A DNA stretch of 64,000 nt from Methylorubrum sp. B1-46. GTDB taxonomy: Bacteria > Pseudomonadota > Alphaproteobacteria > Rhizobiales > Beijerinckiaceae. The position numbers and the translations under genes are program-made. This document shows, piece by piece, positions 17,043 through 26,068 of this stretch. The notes below the pieces were generated by a model. It was given only the letters and a program-made list of their open reading frames with translations, was not told the origin of the DNA and searched no databases. The stretch lies in contig NZ_CP088247.1 of the NCBI RefSeq assembly GCF_021117295.1, forward strand, positions 2,371,001 to 2,435,000, read 5' to 3'. Numbering within the stretch: the first letter of the stretch is position 1; the number at the start of each line of letters is the position of its first letter.

Positions 17043-17786
17043 ATGGCCCGCCGCACGGCCGAACCGCCCGCCCTGCCGGGGCTCGCCGAGGCGGCGGCCT
17101 CCGCCGCCGCGGAGGCGCCGCACTATCACGGTCACCGCGAGCGCCTGCGCGCCCGCTTCGCGGAAGCCGGCGCCGAGGCGCTCGCCGATTACGAGTTGCT
17201 CGAACTCGCCCTGTTCCGCTCGATCCCGCGGCGGGACGTGAAGCCGCTCGCCAAGGCGCTGATCCGCCGGTTCGGCTCGTTCGCCGAAGTCGTCAGCGCC
17301 GAGCCCGCCCGGCTCGCCGAGGTCGAAGGCGTCAGCGCGGGCGTCGCCGCCGACCTCAAGCTGATCGAGGCCGCGGGACGACGGCTGGCGCGGGGTGCCA
17401 TCGCGGCGCGCCCGCTGCTCTCCTCGTGGAGCGCGCTGCTCGAATATCTGCGCGCCACCATGGCCTTCTCGGGCCGCGAGGAGTTCCGGGTGCTGTTCCT
17501 CGACCGGCGCAACCACCTGATCGCCGACGAGGTGCAGGGCCGCGGCACCGTGGATCACACGCCGGTCTATCCCCGCGAGGTGGCGCGGCGGGCGCTCGAG
17601 CTCTCGGCCACCGCGATCATCCTGGCCCACAACCATCCCTCCGGCGACCCGACGCCGTCCGGCGCCGACATTCGCATGACGCGGGAGATCGTCACGGTGC
17701 TCGATCCGCTGGGGATCGTGGTGCATGACCACGTCATCCTCGGCCGCGACGGGCATGCCAGCCTGAAAGGGCTCAAGCTGATCTGA
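17043..17786 (+). CDS. radC: RadC family JAMM-domain protein
   Basis: A 247-residue member of the RadC (UPF0758) family. Residues 25-110 include a helix-hairpin-helix-like segment, and the C-terminal JAB1/MPN domain shows the zinc motif [14 protein letters not shown] preceded by ILAHN. The biochemical role is unsettled; the name comes from an E. coli misassignment. It starts 13 bp after map and is likely cotranscribed. The Ala-rich N-terminus ([12 protein letters not shown]) is unusual but in frame. Confidence 0.95.
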   Translation: MARRTAEPPALPGLAEAAASAAAEAPHYHGHRERLRARFAEAGAEALADYELLELALFRSIPRRDVKPLAKALIRRFGSFAEVVSAEPARLAEVEGVSAGVAADLKLIEAAGRRLARGAIAARPLLSSWSALLEYLRATMAFSGREEFRVLFLDRRNHLIADEVQGRGTVDHTPVYPREVARRALELSATAIILAHNHPSGDPTPSGADIRMTREIVTVLDPLGIVVHDHVILGRDGHASLKGLKLI

Positions 17787-18041
17787 CCCGTCTTCGATGC
17801 CTCCTCGACAGGCATCGTCCGGCGCTGCCAGCCTGTCCGCCAGGGATGGGCACGCGCCGCGCCTCCGCTACATCTCCGACAGGTTGTCCGGCAAACCGAT
17901 CACAGCATGGGGCGCCGGCGCCGCTGCGGGCGGTAGGGTGCCACGGCAAGTTGAGGGTGCACGGGAGCGAGCGTGCCGGCGGCCGTCCGGCTGGCCTGCC
18001 TCTTGCTCCGGTAGAACGAGACATCAGGGGGAATCGCGCGG

Positions 18042-19481
18042 ATGGCGCTCACGGCGTTCGACGAGATGAACGGAGGCGGATCGGGGCAGCCGGAACAGGC
18101 CGCCGTCCGTGAGGCCTACGACATCCTCAAGGCTTGGCTCGACAAGACGCCGCCGGAGCATTTCAACACCCGCCGCAGCCAGGCCGAGATGCTGTTCCGG
18201 CGCATCGGCATCACGTTTGCCGTCTACGGCGCCAATGAATCGACCGAGCGGCTGATCCCCTTCGACATCATTCCGCGGGTGCTGACGAAGCCCGAATGGG
18301 ATTTCTTGGAGCGCGGCCTCAAGCAGCGCGTCACCGCGCTCAACGCCTTCATCAACGACGTCTACGGCGCCGAGGAATGCATCAAGGCCGGGATCATCCC
18401 GCCCGACCTCGTCTACCGCAATCCGCATTACCGCATGGAGATGCGCGCCTTCGACGTGCCGCACGACCTCTACGTCCACATCGCCGGCATCGACATCGTG
18501 CGCACCGGCGCCAACGACTTCTTCGTGCTGGAGGACAACGCCCGCACTCCGTCCGGCGTCTCCTACATGCTGGAGAACCGCGAGGTGATGATGCGGCTCT
18601 TCCCCGAGCTGTTCTCCCGCCACCGCGTCGCGCCAGTCGAGAACTATCCCGACGCCCTGCTCGCAACCCTGCGCAGCCTTGCCCCTGCCTCCGCGACGCG
18701 GGACCCGACTGTGGTGCTGCTGACGCCGGGCCGCTACAACTCGGCCTTCTACGAGCACTCATTCCTGGCCGACAAACTCGGCGTCGAATTGGTGGAGGCG
18801 GGCGATCTCTTCACCAAGGACGAGGTCGTCTACATGCGCACGACCGAGGGGCCGCGCCGCGTCGATGTGATCTACCGCCGCCTCGACGACGACTTCCTCG
18901 ATCCGCTCGTCTTCCGCCCGGATTCGGTGCTCGGCGTGCCGGGCCTGATGAACGCCTACGAGCGCGGCAACGTCACGCTCTCGAACGCGGTCGGCACCGG
19001 CATCTCGGACGACAAGGCCGTCTACAGCTACATGCCGGAGATCGTGAAGTTCTTCACCGGCGAGGAGCCGATCCTGCACAACGTGCCGACCTATCGCTGC
19101 CGCGAGCGGGAGGCGTTCTCCTACGTGATGGACAATCTGAAGGACCTCGTGGTGAAGGAGGTCAACGGCTCGGGCGGCTACGGCATGCTGGTGGGCCCGC
19201 ACGCCACGCGCCGCGAGATCGACGAGTTCGCGAAGAAGCTGCGGCACGCACCCGACAACTTCATCGCCCAGCCGACCCTCTCGCTCTCGACCTGCCCGAC
19301 CTTCGTCGCCTCCGGCGTCGCACCGCGGCACGTCGATCTGCGTCCCTTCGTGCTGGCCGGCGCCGACGAGATCCGCATCGTGCCGGGCGGCCTGACCCGC
19401 GTCGCGCTGAAGGAGGGCTCGCTCGTGGTCAATTCGAGCCAGGGCGGGGGCACCAAGGACACCTGGGTGCTCGATGCCTGA
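18042..19481 (+). CDS. Circularly permuted ATP-grasp protein
   Basis: A 479-residue member of the circularly permuted ATP-grasp family (formerly DUF404/DUF407). Such enzymes are predicted to form amide bonds between a carboxylate and an amine using ATP, and occur with an alpha-E protein, a transglutaminase and a proteasome-like hydrolase. Visible blocks are FVLEDNARTPSGVSYMLENR, VVLLTPGRYNSAFYEHSFLA and the ATP-binding LVVKEVNGSGGYGMLVGP, ending in NSSQGGGTKDTWVLDA. The ATG has AGGGGG ten bases before it. The alpha-E gene follows 106 bp downstream. Confidence 0.93.
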   Translation: MALTAFDEMNGGGSGQPEQAAVREAYDILKAWLDKTPPEHFNTRRSQAEMLFRRIGITFAVYGANESTERLIPFDIIPRVLTKPEWDFLERGLKQRVTALNAFINDVYGAEECIKAGIIPPDLVYRNPHYRMEMRAFDVPHDLYVHIAGIDIVRTGANDFFVLEDNARTPSGVSYMLENREVMMRLFPELFSRHRVAPVENYPDALLATLRSLAPASATRDPTVVLLTPGRYNSAFYEHSFLADKLGVELVEAGDLFTKDEVVYMRTTEGPRRVDVIYRRLDDDFLDPLVFRPDSVLGVPGLMNAYERGNVTLSNAVGTGISDDKAVYSYMPEIVKFFTGEEPILHNVPTYRCREREAFSYVMDNLKDLVVKEVNGSGGYGMLVGPHATRREIDEFAKKLRHAPDNFIAQPTLSLSTCPTFVASGVAPRHVDLRPFVLAGADEIRIVPGGLTRVALKEGSLVVNSSQGGGTKDTWVLDA

Positions 19482-19587
19482 CCACTTCGCCCGATCGTTT
19501 TGCATGTCTTCGGCGAGCCGGGCGGCGTCGGTGATGAAACACCGCGCATCTGCCGTCCCGGTCGCCACCGCGCCCGCGAGCTGACCC

Positions 19588-20532
19588 ATGCTGTCCCGGA
19601 CTGCCGACAATCTCTACTGGCTCTCGCGCTACGCTGAGCGGGCGGATTTCCTCGCCCGTATTCTCGACGCGGCCCTGCGGCTCACCGCCCTGCCGTCGAA
19701 TTACGGCGGCCGCACTTCGAACGAGTGGGCCTCGGCCCTATCCTCGGCGGGCGATCCCGCGTTGTTCAAGACCCTCTACGACGCGGTCAACGAGCACACG
19801 GTCTGCAACTTCCTCGCCTTCTCGCCCCATAACCCGTCCTCGATCCGCTCCTGCATCGCCACGGCGCGGGAGAATGCCCGCTCGATCCGCACGGCGCTCA
19901 CCACCGAGATGTGGGACACGATCAACGGCGCGTGGCTGGAGCTGCGCTCCTACGAGGGGCGCGACCTCAGCCGGGAAGAATTCACGCAGTTCCTGGACTG
20001 GGTGAAGCGGGTCTCGCTGACCTTCGACGGCTCGGCCTACCGGACGATGCTGAGGAACGATGCCTACTGGTTCACCCGCGCCGGCACGGCGATCGAGCGG
20101 GCCGACAACACCGCCCGCATCCTCGACGTGAAGTACCAGATCTTGCTGCCGGCCTCCGAGCGGGTCGGCGGCTCGCTCGATTACTTCCAGTGGACCACGA
20201 TCCTGCGCGAGGTCTCGGCCTTCAACGCCTATCACTGGGTCTACCGCGAGAGCATCAAGCCGGTGCTGGTCGCCGACCTGCTGATCCTCAATCCCGAGAT
20301 GCCGCGCTCGCTCGCGAGCTGCTACCGGATGTTGGTGGAGCATCTCGACCTGATCGCCGACGCCTACGGCCGCCGCGGCGAGAGCCAGCGCTTGGCGAGC
20401 AACCTGAGGGCGAAGCTCCGCGGCGCCGATATCGAGCGCATCTTCGCCTCCGGGCTGCACGAGTTCATCCAGGGTTTCATTATCGAGAACAACGGGCTCG
20501 GAGCGGCGATCAGCGAGCAGTATCTGGTGTAG
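19588..20532 (+). CDS. Alpha-E domain protein
   Basis: A 314-residue all-helical protein of the alpha-E family (formerly DUF403), recognised by the N-terminus MLSRTADNLYWLSRYAERAD and by GTAIERADNTARILDVKY. Alpha-E proteins are partners of permuted ATP-grasp enzymes and are sometimes fused to them; their exact activity is unknown. Here it closes the first half of the cluster. In the usual arrangement the transglutaminase gene follows directly, but here the next 4.5 kb hold other genes. Confidence 0.93.
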   Translation: MLSRTADNLYWLSRYAERADFLARILDAALRLTALPSNYGGRTSNEWASALSSAGDPALFKTLYDAVNEHTVCNFLAFSPHNPSSIRSCIATARENARSIRTALTTEMWDTINGAWLELRSYEGRDLSREEFTQFLDWVKRVSLTFDGSAYRTMLRNDAYWFTRAGTAIERADNTARILDVKYQILLPASERVGGSLDYFQWTTILREVSAFNAYHWVYRESIKPVLVADLLILNPEMPRSLASCYRMLVEHLDLIADAYGRRGESQRLASNLRAKLRGADIERIFASGLHEFIQGFIIENNGLGAAISEQYLV

Positions 20533-21221
20533 GCGCGCCGCACGAAACGCCCGGTCACTGACCGCTCTCGCTCTGGGAGGTCAGGGCAGCGGGCGTCTTG
20601 TGAGAGGCACCCAGCGCCGGATCGGCGACGCGGCCGATTCGCTTCGCGGCCCTGAATACCGCGCGGAGCAGGCTTGTGGCCCCCAATACGGCGCCGACCG
20701 GAGCGCCGTGACCGCCGGCGCGTCCTGCCAAGGATCCGCACGGCCCGCGATGACACGATCCGCAAGCGAGGCCGCGATCCGACGGAGCTCGGGGCGAGGG
20801 CAGGATGCCGCCTTGATCCGGGCGTCAAGAGGGGTAAGGCTCACAACTATTGTCAGCGCCTCGATCTCGCGGCGCCTTTGCCCCGGCCGATGGCCCGCAT
20901 CGCCTCGGCTGCGCAGGCGGCGTCCGCCCATTGCTGGCGGGAAATGGCCTTGCCGCGCGGCAAACCGCAACAAAACGTCGCTCCGCGACAAGTCGTGGCA
21001 GAAGGCTCGATCAAACTAGCCCCTGGTTGCAGCCCGTGCGGGCGCCGGCTGTGACTTGAATGATAAGAATATTCGGACACGCTGTCCGGGAGGAAGATCA
21101 GCACCGGTCTTCGACCGAATTTTATTCGAGGTCGTCGAAGCGCGGCGATCGGCGCATGCGCGCATCTGCCATTTCAGCAACCTCTTTTTCTTCTCAGGAG
21201 CCCTGCGGAGATCGACAAGCT
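20533..21221. other. Non-coding stretch between alpha-E and transporter genes
   Basis: About 690 bp without a convincing gene. Open frames on both strands are Arg/Ser-rich and lack starts with ribosome binding sites. The last 160 bp are less GC-rich and hold an inverted repeat at 21074-21088, so the promoter of the transporter gene is expected there. Confidence 0.4.
21074..21088. promoter_or_regulatory. Inverted repeat upstream of the transporter gene
   Basis: Perfect 6-bp arms CGGACA and TGTCCG with a 3-nt spacer, next to the 8-bp palindrome GAATATTC (21067-21074), about 140 bp before the transporter start. The size and AT-richer setting fit an operator, but no regulator gene is adjacent. 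Confidence 0.3.
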
Positions 21222-22706
21222 ATGCTGTCAATGCATGTTGACGACGACAAGGATTGGAAGGCCTCGGATTGCACCGTGACCGAGCCGGCCACGATCCGCC
21301 GCGCCATCTCGGCCGCTTCGATCGGGAACGTCGCCGAATGGTACGATTTCGGCGTCTACGCCTTCTTCGAGCCGACCATTCAGAAAGTGTTCTTCTCCAA
21401 TCTCTCCCACCAGATGGGTGAGATCGCGACCTTCGGGCTCTTCGCGGTCGCGTTTCTGATCCGGCCGCTCGGCGGCATGTTCTTCGGCCCCTTGGCCGAC
21501 CGGATCGGCCGCAACAAGGTTCTCGCGGCCACGATGATCCTGATGGCCGTCGGCACCTTCGCGATCGGCTGCATCCCGAGCCAGGAGAGCATCGGAATCG
21601 CCGCGCCGCTCCTGCTTCTCGTCGCTCGCCTGGTCCAGGGTTTCTCCACCGGCGGCGAGTACGGCAGCGCCATGACCTTCATCGCCGAATACGCCCCCGA
21701 CCGGCGGCGCGGCTATCTCGGCAGCTGGTTGGAATTCGGTACCTTCACGGGATACCTGCTCGGCGCGATCGTCGTGACCGTGGCGGGCGTCGCCCTGACC
21801 GAAGAGCAACTGCTCGACTGGGGCTGGCGCCTACCGTTCTTCCTGGCCCTGCCGCTCGGCCTCGTCGGCGTCTACATGCGTTCGCAACTGGCCGAGACGC
21901 CGGCCTTCGCCGCCCTCGAACAGGAGGCGGAGGATCGCGAGAAGCGTCTGCGCGCGGGGCAGACCGCGAAGGACATCCTCGCCCTGTGGCCCTATGTCCT
22001 CGTCTGCATGGGCCTCGCGCTCGCCTGGAACGTGCCGAACTACATGCTGACGTCCTACATGCCGACCTACGTGACGCAGACCCTGCCGATGATGCAGCAA
22101 TCCGGCGGCATCTCGCCGAGGGAGTCACAGGTCCTGCAGATCGTGGTGATGGTCCTCGCGCTCCTGTCGATCCCCTTCATCGGCCGCTTGTCCGACCGCT
22201 TCGGTCGCAAGCCCTTCGTCCTGATCGGATCGCTCGGCCTCGTCGTGCTCGCCCTGCCGATGATCATGCTGATCCGCAGCCAGAGCGAGACCGCGGTCTT
22301 CCTCGGCCTGCTGATCATGGGGCTGCTGCTGATCTGCTTCAGCGCCACGATGCCCTCGACGCTACCGGCGCTCTTCCCCACGAACGTTCGTGCGAGCGGC
22401 CTGTCCATCTCCTTCAACGTGTCGGTGTCGCTGTTTGCCGGGACGACCTCCGTCGTCGTCGGATCGCTCGTGGCCTATACGGGCAACCTCGATTGGCCGG
22501 CCTATTACCTGATGATCGCGGGCGCGATCGGCGCCGTCTCGATCCTCCTCATCCGTGAGCCCAACGGGACGAGCATGTGGGGGTCTCCGCCCGCGGCTGC
22601 GAGCGAGCAGGAGGCGCACGACCTCGTCCAGGGCTATGGCTCAGGTGCGGCCGGCGGATCGGGACTGTCCGTGCCGGTCCCCATCGCGCCGCGCCAGATC
22701 GTTTGA
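21222..22706 (+). CDS. MHS-family transporter (ProP-like)
   Basis: Major facilitator of the metabolite:H+ symporter group with 12 predicted helices, 494 residues. Typical segments are IGNVAEWYDFGVYAFF at the N-terminus, LADRIGRNKVLAATM and LSDRFGRKPFVL as the two loop 2-3 type motifs, and PDRRRGYLGSWLE. Relatives carry proline, betaine, ectoine, dicarboxylates or shikimate; the substrate here is unknown. The ATG at 21222 is 11 bases after GGAG; an ATG at 21231 is also possible. The C-terminal 40 residues are Gly/Ser-rich and cytosolic. It lies inside the gap that splits the ATP-grasp/Anbu cluster. Confidence 0.92.
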   Translation: MLSMHVDDDKDWKASDCTVTEPATIRRAISAASIGNVAEWYDFGVYAFFEPTIQKVFFSNLSHQMGEIATFGLFAVAFLIRPLGGMFFGPLADRIGRNKVLAATMILMAVGTFAIGCIPSQESIGIAAPLLLLVARLVQGFSTGGEYGSAMTFIAEYAPDRRRGYLGSWLEFGTFTGYLLGAIVVTVAGVALTEEQLLDWGWRLPFFLALPLGLVGVYMRSQLAETPAFAALEQEAEDREKRLRAGQTAKDILALWPYVLVCMGLALAWNVPNYMLTSYMPTYVTQTLPMMQQSGGISPRESQVLQIVVMVLALLSIPFIGRLSDRFGRKPFVLIGSLGLVVLALPMIMLIRSQSETAVFLGLLIMGLLLICFSATMPSTLPALFPTNVRASGLSISFNVSVSLFAGTTSVVVGSLVAYTGNLDWPAYYLMIAGAIGAVSILLIREPNGTSMWGSPPAAASEQEAHDLVQGYGSGAAGGSGLSVPVPIAPRQIV

Positions 22707-22754
22707 TTGTCGATCGCGTCCGGAATCGCGCAGGGACCTCGGACGGTGTCGACC

Positions 22755-22788
22755 CGAGAGCCGGTGACGGAAGCGGCTCTCGTCTTTC
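22755..22788 (+). terminator. Terminator of the transporter gene
   Basis: Perfect 9-bp stem (22755-22763 with 22774-22782, CGAGAGCCG) and a 10-nt loop, followed by TCTTTC. It stands 48 bp after the transporter stop. Confidence 0.7.
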
Positions 22789-22795
22789 ATCATGG

Positions 22796-22825
22796 CCCGC
22801 GCCGATCGCAGCGGATCGGCGCGGG
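22796..22825. terminator. Second, convergent hairpin
   Basis: Perfect 12-bp stem (22796-22807 with 22814-22825, CCCGCGCCGATC) and a 6-nt loop between the convergent transporter and exported-protein genes. It may end transcription from both sides, though there is no T-tract. Confidence 0.6.
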
Positions 22826-22862
22826 AGCCAAGGCGTCGGCTGCGGCGCGAGCCTGATCTGGG

Positions 22863-23120
22863 TCAGTACCGATACCCGCCATAGCCGCCGTAGCGCCGCT
22901 CGCCGTACCGGGAGCCGCGATACGATCGGCCGTAATGGCCGCCGTACTCGTGTTTGCGCCTCCATCCGTGGGCCGGCGCCCAGGGTGGAGGGCCGCCGTG
23001 GTGGAGGCCGCGTCCGCCGCGCGCCCAGGGCGGGTCGGCCATGGCGGCCGTGGTGGTTCCGACGATGCCGGCGGCGCATGCCAGAACCGAAAGAAGGGTC
23101 AGGGTCGGTTTACGAAGCAT
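22863..23120 (-). CDS. Small exported Gly/Tyr-rich protein
   Basis: An 85-residue protein with a signal peptide (cut near AMADP) and a mature part rich in Gly, Tyr, Arg and His: RGGRGLHHGGPPPWAP, then several RYGxxxYGGYGGY units. Such proteins are expected in the cell envelope. No family function is known. It is the last of four exported low-complexity proteins read from the minus strand. Its composition differs from the other three, which are Ser/Gly/Thr-rich. Confidence 0.82.
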   Translation of the reverse strand: MLRKPTLTLLSVLACAAGIVGTTTAAMADPPWARGGRGLHHGGPPPWAPAHGWRRKHEYGGHYGRSYRGSRYGERRYGGYGGYRY

Positions 23121-23174
23121 CGGGCCTCCTGCGAGCGGGTGGAGCGGAACCGGGACGGCGCGGTCGGTCCGGTC

Positions 23175-23627
23175 TTACTGGCCGGTCGTTGAACCGGTGG
23201 TGGTCGTGGATTTCACCGGCTTCGAGCCGGGCTCGTGCGACATGGTCTTGGTGCGCGACTCGACGCTCTCGCCGTCGCGGACCTTGGTCTTCGTCTGCGA
23301 CTTCGAGAACGTGCCACCGTCATGGGCCATGGACTTGGACTGACCGTTGAGGCCGCCTTGGCCGGTCTCGTTCACGTGGGAGCGGTTCATGGTCTTGCCG
23401 CCGGCGGCCGCGCCGCCGGTCGCCAGCGAGGAGCCGGTGCCGCCGTTCGCGCCCGTCGAGGTGCCACCGGTGCCGACGGTCGAGGCGGAGGTGCCGCCGG
23501 AGGCCGCCGAGCCGGCACTGCCCGCCGTCGCGCTGCCGCCCTGCGCCTGGACCAGCGCCGGGGCGAGCGCGAGACCGAGGGCGACGAGCGCTGTCGCCGG
23601 CTTGATGATCGTCTTGGTGATGCTCAT
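23175..23627 (-). CDS. Exported Ser/Gly/Thr-rich protein
   Basis: A 150-residue protein with a signal peptide (cut after LVQAQ). Residues 30-80 are a Gly/Ser/Ala/Thr repeat region containing ASTVGTGGTSTG, closely related to STVGTGGSSAG in the protein at 24088-24540. The second half is Lys/Thr/Ser-rich and hydrophilic (SQTKTKVRDGESVESRTKT) and ends in a TTTTGSTTGQ tail. It appears disordered. Lys and Gln residues are exposed and could be cross-linking targets, which is inference from the neighbouring transglutaminase gene. The gap to the next upstream gene is 7 bp, so they are cotranscribed. Confidence 0.82.
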   Translation of the reverse strand: MSITKTIIKPATALVALGLALAPALVQAQGGSATAGSAGSAASGGTSASTVGTGGTSTGANGGTGSSLATGGAAAGGKTMNRSHVNETGQGGLNGQSKSMAHDGGTFSKSQTKTKVRDGESVESRTKTMSHEPGSKPVKSTTTTGSTTGQ

Positions 23628-23634
23628 CGGACCC

Positions 23635-24012
23635 TCACTTCCTGTTGCTCGGCACGGTGACCACGCAGTCGCCGTCCCCGGTCGTCGTCATCGTGCTTCC
23701 GCCGCCGCTCGAACTCGCGGCCGAACTGCTGCTCGTGCCGTCGCCCGAGCGCGTCGTCACCGAGGGGCCGCCGGTGGTGGAACTCTTCACCCCGTCGGGG
23801 CCGGCCGTGACCGAACTCGACAGCGTCCCGGTCCTGTTCGCCTCGTCCGAGTGGACGACCCGGCACGGCTTGCCGTTGGGGCCGGTGGTGACGGTCGTGC
23901 TGCCCGAGACGCCGTTCGGGCCGCTCTGGACGGTGGTGGTCTGAGCCTGACTCGCGGCGATGCCGGCGAGGGCGATTGCGCCGCCGAGAAGCGGCAGGAT
24001 CACGCGTGCCAT
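23635..24012 (-). CDS. Exported Ser/Thr/Gly-rich protein with GPNG motifs
   Basis: A 125-residue protein with a signal peptide (cut after ASQAQ) and a repetitive mature part: SGPNGVSGSTTVTTGPNGKP, then TAGPDGVKSSTTGGPS. One Cys lies in KPCRVVH and one in DGDCVVTV, so a disulfide may close the repeat region. It ends in a basic SNRK. It lies 7 bp upstream of the neighbouring Ser/Gly/Thr-rich gene. No family recognised. The ATG that starts the signal peptide was chosen; the frame is open 21 codons further upstream. Confidence 0.8.
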   Translation of the reverse strand: MARVILPLLGGAIALAGIAASQAQTTTVQSGPNGVSGSTTVTTGPNGKPCRVVHSDEANRTGTLSSSVTAGPDGVKSSTTGGPSVTTRSGDGTSSSSAASSSGGGSTMTTTGDGDCVVTVPSNRK

Positions 24013-24087
24013 GGTGCGACTCTCCTCAGATGCTGAAGCGGACGCGGCCCTTGAGAGCCGCGCCCGCGCCGTCACCCCCGACGAGGC

Positions 24088-24540
24088 TCAACGCTTGTTG
24101 TGGCCCGGTGCGTTCTCGGAATTGCCGGGGCCGCTCTTGTCATGGCCCGGAGCGCCGCCCGACTTGCCCATGCTGCCGGATGAGGAGCCGCCCGAGCCCA
24201 TGGACGAGCCGCTGCCGCTCTTGTCGGCCGACGACCCGCCGGTGCCCATGGAGGAGCCCGAACCGCTGCCCGATCCGGCCGAGGAGCCGCCGGTTCCGAC
24301 CGTCGAGGAACTGGTGCCGCCGCCCGCCGAGGAGCCGCCCGTGCCGAGCGTCGAGGACGAGCCCGAGCCGCCGCCCGAGCCGGCCGAGGAGCCACCGGTT
24401 CCGACCGTCGAGGAGCTGGTGCCGCCACCCGCCGAGGAGCCGCCGGTTCCGGTCGTCGAGGACGATTGAGCGAGCGCGAGAGCCGCGCCGCCAATGACGA
24501 AGGTGCTGGCAAGCGCCGCGACACGAATGTGTTTGAGCAT
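24088..24540 (-). CDS. Exported Ser/Gly-repeat protein
   Basis: A 150-residue protein with a signal peptide (MLKHIRVAALASTFVIGG, cut near ALAQ). The mature chain is almost only Ser, Gly, Thr and Ala, made of repeats around GTGGSSAGGGTSSSTV spaced 35 residues, then GSSMGTGGSSADKSG units, and a C-terminal GHDKSGPGNSENAPGHNKR tail. It must be disordered and envelope-located or secreted. GGAGG stands five bases before the second of two adjacent ATGs, which fixes the start. It is the first gene of the row of four and faces the transglutaminase gene across a 538-bp divergent region. Confidence 0.85.
   Translation of the reverse strand: MLKHIRVAALASTFVIGGAALALAQSSSTTGTGGSSAGGGTSSSTVGTGGSSAGSGGGSGSSSTLGTGGSSAGGGTSSSTVGTGGSSAGSGSGSGSSMGTGGSSADKSGSGSSMGSGGSSSGSMGKSGGAPGHDKSGPGNSENAPGHNKR
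24296..24444 (-). repeat. 105-bp tandem repeat inside the Ser/Gly gene
   Basis: Copies beginning at 24296 and 24401 are almost identical over the first 44 bases (two differences) and stay in frame at a distance of 105 bp, or 35 codons. A third, diverged unit follows upstream. Such repeats make allele length variation likely. Confidence 0.75.
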
Positions 24541-25078
24541 CATTTCCTCCGAGTGTTTCGGTTGTTGCGGGACCAGAAACGGAGAGTTCGGGAGGACCGT
24601 TCCAAGAAAATTGCACGAGTATCGAACAAAATCCTCCGCTGAACGGCAGATTAACGCGTAAATTATGCTGTTAAGACAAGAATTCACCGTCGGGCCGTGG
24701 CCCTGAGGTGAATGCGATGCGAGAAGTTCAGGTGGCGCGATAGAGTTTTCTGGTCGGGCCGTCTCTCAATTCGCTGAGCTGTGGGCTCGGGCGCTTGAAA
24801 CGATGCGCCAGGCGATACCGTTCCGGGGCGGTGCCGGCCCTGCCGAGGGCAGGGCTTGGTCGAGACAGGCATGCGGACCTGTTCGGCTACGGTGCGCCGG
24901 GCACAGTCCCTCTCCGAGCCGCCTCTGAACGGTGGCGTCGCGGCATCGCTCCGCACCGATGCGCCACAGCCGCCCGGACGAGAACACCCGTCCTGCCAAC
25001 GCTTTGAGCAAGCCGCCCGATTTCCAAATCGTCGCCCTTGCCCTAGCTTGCCGCGAGTCAGCCCGGCAGGATCAAGGC
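24541..25078. other. Divergent regulatory region, partly AT-rich
   Basis: About 540 bp between the Ser/Gly-repeat gene and the transglutaminase gene. The part from 24595 to 24700 is clearly AT-richer than its surroundings, with TTAACGCG and TGTTAAGAC elements, as expected for a promoter of the minus-strand gene. No coding frame is convincing and no strong hairpin was seen. Confidence 0.4.
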
Positions 25079-25939
25079 ATGCGCATCCGGATCGTCCACG
25101 ATACGGTCTACACCTACGAGCAGCCGGCCCGCGGCCTCATTCAGATCCTGAGGCTGACACCGCGCGACCATGACGGGCAGCACGTGCGCGAGTGGCGGAT
25201 CGAGCCTTCGGTCAACGGGCGGCTCACCGCCCGCGAGGACGGCTTCGGCAACCTCGTGCACTGGTTCACCGCCGATGACCCCACCGACGCGCTCACCGTG
25301 CGGGTGACCGGCGAGATTGAGACCTTCGAGACGAGCGGCATCATCCGCGGCGCGGTCGAGCGCCTGCCCGACCTGTTCTACCTGCGCGACACGCCCCTCA
25401 CCGAGGCGAGCCCGGAACTCAAGGCCTTCGCGGAGAAGGTCGCGCGGGAGGGGGAGCGCGGTCCGCTCTCGACCCTGCACCGGCTTCTCGCCGCCGTGCA
25501 CGACGCCGTGACCTTCGAGCCGGGCCCGACCAGCGCGAGCACCAGCGCCGCTCAATCCTTCGAGGCGGGCAAGGGGGTGTGCCAGGACCTCACCCACATC
25601 TTCCTCGCCGCCGCCCGGCACCTGGAGATCCCGTCCCGCTACGTCTCCGGCTATTTCCGCCGCGACGACGGCGGCGACGACCAGAAGGCAGGGCATGCCT
25701 GGGCGGAATCGCTGGTGCCGGAACTCGGCTGGATTGGCTTCGACCCCGCCAACGGCCTCTCGGCGACCGAGGCGCATGTGCGTGTCGCCGTCGGCCTCGA
25801 CTATCTCGGCGCCGCGCCGATCCGCGGCAGCCGCATGGGCGGCGGCATCGAAACCCTCGACGTGGCCCTGCGGGTCGAGCAGGTGCAGGCGCCGCACCAA
25901 GCGCGCGGCCAGCAGAGCCAGAGCCAAACCCAGGGCTGA
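25079..25939 (+). CDS. Transglutaminase-like family protein
   Basis: A 286-residue protein of the transglutaminase-like superfamily with the N-terminal bacterial domain (MRIRIVHDTVYTYEQPARG). The papain-like core has the catalytic triad Cys in GKGVCQDLTHIFLAAAR, His in GHAWAESLVPELGWIGFDP and the Asp in that same block. These cytosolic proteins act as proteases or amide-exchange enzymes. It is the third component of the ATP-grasp/alpha-E/Anbu group. AGGA stands 8 bases before the ATG. The C-terminus is Gln-rich (QSQSQTQG). The Anbu gene follows after 129 bp. Confidence 0.94.
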   Translation: MRIRIVHDTVYTYEQPARGLIQILRLTPRDHDGQHVREWRIEPSVNGRLTAREDGFGNLVHWFTADDPTDALTVRVTGEIETFETSGIIRGAVERLPDLFYLRDTPLTEASPELKAFAEKVAREGERGPLSTLHRLLAAVHDAVTFEPGPTSASTSAAQSFEAGKGVCQDLTHIFLAAARHLEIPSRYVSGYFRRDDGGDDQKAGHAWAESLVPELGWIGFDPANGLSATEAHVRVAVGLDYLGAAPIRGSRMGGGIETLDVALRVEQVQAPHQARGQQSQSQTQG

Positions 25940-26068
25940 GCCGGGTCATCGGCCCCAGCGGATCGGCTTCGAAAAAGTTGTCTTGCGGCTTGCGCGCGGC
26001 ACGTGCGAAGCGAGCCGCCTCGTTCCGCCCGGTTTCCCGGGCCTTTTTCGCCTGAGGCGGGTACCGCC

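Noticed and set aside
22577..24497. Plus-strand Pro/Glu-rich repeat frames (PEPPPEPAEEPPVP)
   Set aside because: They are the complement of the Ser/Gly repeats of the exported proteins; no signal peptide or ribosome binding site.
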